Source of the DNA: Strigamia acuminata
Taxonomy: Eukaryota; Arthropoda; Chilopoda; Geophilomorpha; Linotaeniidae
Direction of reading: 5' to 3'
DNA: 60,000 nt
Assembly (NCBI GenBank): GCA_949358305.1
Contig: OX442315.1
Span: 5,235,875-5,295,874, forward strand
The position numbers and the translations under genes are program-made. The first letter of the stretch is position 1, and every line of letters begins with the position of its first letter. Under the pieces are notes generated by a model, which worked only from the letters and a program-made list of their open reading frames with translations, was not told where the DNA came from and ran no database searches. Below, one piece after another: positions 55,316-60,000 of this stretch.

Positions 55316-55472
55316 CGCAAATGATACGCGTTGTATTTAAACAACACGCAATTACTATGAATATTAGTAACTTCGAAACCTTCCTCTCGGCAAATAGTCT
55401 CTTATTAAACGCCACTGAATGCTCTTTAACTAGCAACAGTTTATATGCGTTAGACTGAAAAATTCCAACAGG

Positions 55473-55490
55473 TCCCGGGTTTCGGCACCA
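55473..55490 (-). promoter_or_regulatory. Gypsy primer-binding site
   Basis: TGGTGCCGAAACCCGGGA two bases after the 5' LTR, complementary to a tRNA 3' end with CCA. Differs at one base from the BEL site at 28772-28789. Confidence 0.75.
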
Positions 55491-55492
55491 CG

Positions 55493-56482
55493 TATCATGA
55501 ACTGGTTGTTTGGATATTTTAAACCGCGCTTGAAAGACGCGCCAGTACGATTCTAGGAGAGCCTGGTCTCGAATAAGAGCCCGGGCAACGACAAGCAGCC
55601 TGAAGGGTGGCGGCAAGCTTGTCCTCTTACTCGATCATTATACAAATTTAAGCCGGGTCTGTTGGAATTATAAAATGGAAGAGAATGATGCACACGCGCG
55701 GACTTAACAACGCTAGCGTGGCCTATACTAAGTTTGGTTGGGGCCCCTAATGGCGGAGCGACCAAACCGAGTAATCGCGCACTAACCGCGCACAAAAGAC
55801 AAAATAACAACTCATGGCCAACTTGAATCCAATTTCTAATCCTTCGGCGTGTATCAGCGGCATATAAAACATAACAACGAAAGGTCAACGAGAGGAAAGG
55901 AATTCGAAGATGACACGCGGAATTAAACACGCGATCTGACAATGAACATCCTCAACATGCGTAAATCAATGGCATGGAGTCAATACTGTGAGCAAACACA
56001 GGAGAAAGGATGCCAAATGCTCCGGCCAGTTAAGGCTCTTACCAAGCTCATGGTCTTGTACCTTCTGATTGAATCTGGCTTGAAACAGCTCTGAAGTGAA
56101 CTTGGGCCAGATCCAATACAGAATTAGAGGTAAAGCCAATGAGAGAGCCAATCAGACGCGTACGTGAATAATCATCACGATGACTAAGCGTGAGTAACTC
56201 AAACATTCAAATTAGGATGGATAAACTAAACGAAATCAGGAGGGGTAACAGTAGGAAATACACAACTTAGACCGGTCTGATGTGGCTGAATTGAGCCACT
56301 CCAGACTGAGTCAAGGGATGAAAATGAATACAAAATGAGGTGAAAAGGTAGGAAAACTCAAATATTAGGTTTAAGGATTTATTAGGAGTTTAAACAAAAC
56401 AATGGTTAGGAACACACGGAAAACGCGTACAAACACAACAATTGGTTAGGATTACATTACGCGTTAATGCCGGGCCGTGACA
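55493..56482 (-). repeat. Gypsy 5' LTR
   Basis: 990 bp, no difference found from 46829-47818 by eye. Confidence 0.95.
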
Positions 56483-57979
56483 AGCAGGAAAAACAAATCA
56501 AAGATCTCCACTCGAAACAAATTGAACAAAGTGGCAAAATAGAAGAATTGATTTCGCGCATGAAATTGCGAGAAGGTGAATTGTCGTATCAGAAAACAGT
56601 GAAATCGATGAATATTTTGTTTAACAAATTTCAGCTGAAATTGAGCATTGGAATAAGAAGATGGAAAAAACTATTGGTGAAAGTGCAGTTTCCGAATTTT
56701 ATTACTGTTTTCATCTGATTTAACCCTAAAATGAGAATTTTTTTTTAGAACTTCTGACCAAAAGGCAAACGGAGCAGTGCGATAATGTAGAAAACTATGA
56801 AAAAACTCTGAGCACTGTGATTACGGCCAACAGTAAGTGAAACGAACCTTCATTGATTTCTGGTTATTAATATAGATTTCATGTTTAGATCAGTTGGCTA
56901 AAGCTGTGGGTAAGAATCGTTCTATAATATTTATTTGGCTAACACGTAAGAGATTAAAGAACATAATACAAACTTTGTTTCAGCCGTGGATAAGAAAATT
57001 CTGAGTGACAAGATCGGTATGATGAATTCGTAAAAATTACCGTATTTTACGGGATTTTAGACGCACTTTTTTAGTTTGAAAAGTCGGCCGAAAATTGGGG
57101 TGCATGATGAAAATAATAATTAAAATGGAAATTTAAGAATTTCTTGAAATACTAACGCATTTTTTTCTAAAAATTGACTGTTAAACTTGGGGTGCGACTT
57201 ATGGTCCGCATTTTGTCATGGTGTGTTGAAATATTTTTAATTGATTTTAATTGTCAGATGCTGTGGTTAGAAAACAAAATGAGCGCGAACTTGAACATGC
57301 GAAAGACAAAGGTGAGTTTTAATCTTAATTTTATTCGTTTGTGCAAGAATATTTGTATGTATTGCGACTGATGAGAGTGCGCTAAATTAGATTGTTGACA
57401 AATTTTTGCCAACATTTTTGCCAAACTTTTTTTTGTCAAATTTCTGATTAAATTTTAACTAGTTTTATTTATTCAACAGAAGAAGTAGAATTGGATGTGA
57501 AGAACAAACTGGCAACCTTTTCGTCGCTAGAATATGTCTGGAGAATTGATAATTTTCAAAACGCTCGTGACGATGCAATATCGGGAAGGCAAGAGTACAT
57601 TCGTAGCGATTCTTTTTACACCAAGAAGGCTGGTTATAAAATGCAACTAATGCTATTTCCAAATGGTATTCTCGACGGAAATGGAACACACTTATCAGTT
57701 TTTCTTCAAGTGATCAAAGGTGCAAATGATGCAATCCTTCGATGGCCCTTACAATATCGTGCACATGTTACCTTGATGGATCAATTGACACAGACAGATG
57801 ATTACGTTGTCATCTTCGAATCTGATGTTATCAATTTTAAAGAATGTTTTGAAAGGCCAACGAATGCAGAAAACAAGGGATATGGAGAGTCAGAATTTAT
57901 TCGTTTAGATGAAATAGACCCAAAATATTTAGTTGGCAACACAATTTTTATCCAACTGGATTTAAAAGTTACTAGTTGA

Positions 57980-58601
57980 AAATAATTGTCCACTTTTGAG
58001 TGTTGTATTGAAAATAGGAGGACTGACATGTATCTTGCTGTAGTATTAATAATAAACAAATCATTTGAATGTCAAGATTAACCAAACAGGTGTACATATA
58101 CCAACAGGTATCAGTGTGTTATTTTCTAAATTGATATTTTTGCAAACCATCGTCAGGATGACACGATATTTATTTAATTCGATTTAAACGTTACTATTGA
58201 AAACAATTGTCCACTTTTGAATGTTTTACTGTAACCTAAAACACTGATGTATCTTGCTGTCTATCTAATAAATAAATCAACCGAATGTTAAGGTTAAACA
58301 AATTATTATAGTAAGAAAATATCCACGCGTAATTCTATTTGATCGTAAAGTTTGAATAAAAATAGAACTGAACTAAATTCTGAAAAATTATCCATTTATT
58401 CTTGTTTTATTTACGAGCTGTTGGTGATATTGTTCGGTGCGTCACTGTCAGGTGGCGTACCAGTATAAAGCAATCATCAACTGCCATTCACAAATAATCT
58501 CAACAAGAATCATGGATATTTTATATTTATTTTTTACAGTAATATGTATATTTGCTTCGGATGTATCTCTTTTGTTTCGAGAAGTACTATATTTCGGTTG
58601 C
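57980..58601. other. Shared 3' flank, orphan MATH tail, shared 5' flank
   Basis: 58051-58056 AATAAA. 58154-58200 encodes an orphan MATH tail (DDTIFI...LNVTI). 58300-58600 is the common 5' flank of the plus-strand genes. Closely parallels 43324-43956. Confidence 0.6.
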
Positions 58602-58742
58602 ACACGCCATCAGGTGCTAATTCATCGAGTACACACTCCTAGTCGTACACTTTAGTTGCCGTTTCGCAGAATAACATGTTAACATAACATAACATGTTAT
58701 TCTGTGGTCGTTCCACACGATTCAACTTGTCTCCGTTTCACT
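58602..58742 (+). promoter_or_regulatory. Upstream block and 5' leader with small hairpin
   Basis: 'aggtgctaattcatcgagt' and 'cctagtcgtacac' followed by TTTAGTTGCC (58651-58660), then the hairpin 'cagaataacatgttaac'...'aacatgttattctg' at about 58667-58705, then the ATG at 58743. Same layout as 43957-44086. Confidence 0.5.
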
Positions 58743-60000
58743 ATGGATACAGAAGTCTTCACGTGTATCAAGTAAGTGGAAATCGCTGAACTTAATTTAT
58801 AAAATCAATCTAGCAAAAGATATGTGGCCAGATTTTCCGTTAGAAGTGGAATGACTAACCGATCAATCTAAGCTCAAGTTTCTATGATTTGAATACAATT
58901 TAATTTGTAAATTTTTTGTATTTAGTTATTTATTTTTTGTATTTTATTCAAAGATGCGGTTTGAAGAGTGTTATTACCAAGGAACAACATAGTAGTGACA
59001 TCTTCTGCCAGCAATGTGGTGCCAAAACAGATTTCAGCAGGCCAACACTTGTAAGTACCAATAAAATGTTCATAATATTATTAGCCCAGGCTTCTATTTA
59101 GACCCAGGTGACAAATAAGTGCACTAGAATTTTAATCAGATGTTGCTGGGCGATTAGCCTATTATTATGGTAGTGGAATTTCAAATTTTTATTCATGAAT
59201 TGTAATTATTTTCTCAGGAAAAAGCTGGTGGTGACACCCGATCGGAGGAAGGACATTGTAGATATTGCAACAGTGTGGTCGATCTAAATAAGATGGAAGT
59301 AATTATAATACGGAATATCAAATATTTGATGATTAAATTAATATCAATATTTTTTATTCATTTTGCTGGACAGAGATGCGAGATGCATCCAATCTACTGC
59401 AATTTCTTAAATGACAAATTTATTCGTTAAACAATACTAAACTTTGATTTCCAACAGATGAGTAACCACGTGCAAGAATGTCATCGTAGTTCATGCCAAT
59501 GCAAGTTTGCGCCAATCGGTTGTTCATTTCAGGTGCGCACTTATCCCAACTGAAATTATAATTATTCGAGCATGAAAACATTGCAGGGAAATCAATTGGA
59601 AGTTAAAAAACACGAAAGTGGAAATTCTCATATTGACTTGATGATGAAGTTACTGCTGACACTTCAAATGGAGGTTGAATAATTGCATTAAAAACAGGAA
59701 TGTTTTATATAACTTACTTTTGCTTCAGCAAACGCGTAATGCATCCACGCTGGCGCATTCATTGAACAAACTTACGTCGCTAAAGTTTGCTGTTCATAGT
59801 ATTCAGGTATGACATCGAAATAAGCGATACATTGTTTTGTTTTATGCAAATTTTTAATAAAAACAGGAAGAGTGCTTGAGAAAAATCCAAGTTATTCAAG
59901 GTAATTTGGAGATAACCGTCGAGAATCAAGAAAAAGAAATGAAAGATCTGCAGTTGAAGCAAAGTGAACAAAGTAGCAAGATAGACGAACTGTCATCGCA
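58743..60000 (+). pseudogene. Long-form TRAF-like gene, 5' part, runs off the window
   Basis: Exons 58743-58771 (MDTEVFTCIK), 58954-59050 (RING-like, SDIFCQQCGAKTDF; third Cys and the His both replaced), 59218-59298 (GHCRYCNS), then a damaged zinc-finger exon near 59374-59430 (HPIYCNFLNDKFIR then TAA): a Cys is Leu, a stop replaces the end of the exon and its donor is missing. Later exons look sound: zinc finger with CKFAPIGC (about 59459-59533), GNQLEVKKHE (59587 on), and coil exons to 60000. MATH lies outside. As read it is a pseudogene unless the damaged exon is skipped. Confidence 0.75.

Larger units (their letters stand above)
46829..56482 (-). mobile_element. Full-length, apparently intact Ty3/gypsy retrotransposon
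   Basis: 9,654 bp with two 990-bp LTRs that look identical (constant 8,664-bp offset, same translations), flanked by AGCA/AAGCA (46824-46828, 56483 onwards). Minus-strand order: 5' LTR (55493-56482), primer-binding site, gag, -1 frame pol, short 3' region, polypurine tract, 3' LTR (46829-47818). The catalytic motifs are all present. Very recent, possibly active. Confidence 0.95.
44087..57979 (+). pseudogene. Long-form TRAF-like gene split by a 9.65-kb gypsy insertion in a coil exon
   Basis: Exons: 44087-44115 (MDTEVFTCIK), 44294-44390 (RING-like, SHVFCQGCGAKTDF), 46132-46212 (NCRYCNS), 46287-46358 and 46416-46490 (TRAF zinc finger: YPIYCNFC, CKFSPIGC), 46547-46633, 46712-46745, then an exon starting at 46801 that is cut at 46828 by the gypsy and resumes at 56483 (KQEKQIKDLHSKQ) to 56575. 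Exon 56635-56676 and several small coil exons follow. The MATH exon 57480-57979 has EYVWRIDNF, GYKMQLMLFPNG and VGNTIFIQLDL. A second insertion (44399-45967) is in intron 2. Apart from the insertions I see no stop or splice lesion, so this was probably functional until very recently. Third RING Cys is Ser; the His is kept. Confidence 0.85.

Overview
This window is eukaryotic, almost certainly from an arthropod and plausibly a branchiopod crustacean such as a Daphnia-like water flea. Genes are split into many small exons with 50-200 bp GT-AG introns. Ty3/gypsy, Ty1/copia and BEL/Pao retrotransposons are all present, short CCTAA/TTAGG runs match the arthropod telomere motif, and MITEs are dense. 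The species is an inference; no sequence here names it.

The host content is one gene family repeated about a dozen times. These are TRAF-like proteins with an N-terminal RING-like zinc finger starting in a 29-nt first exon, sometimes a second Cys knuckle and a TRAF-type zinc finger, then coiled-coil exons, then one large last exon with a MATH (TRAF-C) domain. Minus-strand copies fill roughly 1-37.4 kb: 1-4052, 13.65-13.96 kb, 14.86-16.60 kb, 17.9-19.1 kb, 20.4-20.75 kb, 22.17-23.59 kb, 25.47-33.25 kb and 34.42-36.98 kb. Plus-strand copies fill 37.9-60 kb: 37.95-40.14, 40.52-40.86, 41.18-43.32, 44.09-57.98 and 58.74->60 kb. Three states occur together: copies that look complete, shortened copies lacking the TRAF zinc finger, and wrecks (lone first exons, lone MATH tails, head-to-head chimeras). 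This is a birth-and-death tandem array. TRAF proteins elsewhere act as cytoplasmic adaptors or E3 ligases in immune and stress signalling; a role in defence here is inference.

Transposons cut through the array. A decayed 5'-truncated gypsy (about 6.1-13.6 kb) has a deleted copia element (9956-12879) inside it. A gag-only BEL/Pao element (28297-31075) sits in an exon. A pristine 9.65-kb gypsy (46829-56482) with apparently identical LTRs and intact gag and pol splits a coiled-coil exon; its Pol carries four AT-hook-like motifs and its gag-pol junction has a -1 slippery heptamer. Smaller insertions include two hAT-type elements with perfect 8-bp target duplications, several TA-flanked foldback MITEs, a Mutator-like MITE with a 9-bp duplication, solo LTRs and a 1-kb palindrome with tRNA-like promoter boxes.

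Intergenic DNA is mostly copies of the same 5' and 3' flanks repeated with each gene, so the unit of duplication was gene plus flanks. I saw no rRNA, CRISPR array or convincing functional tRNA gene.
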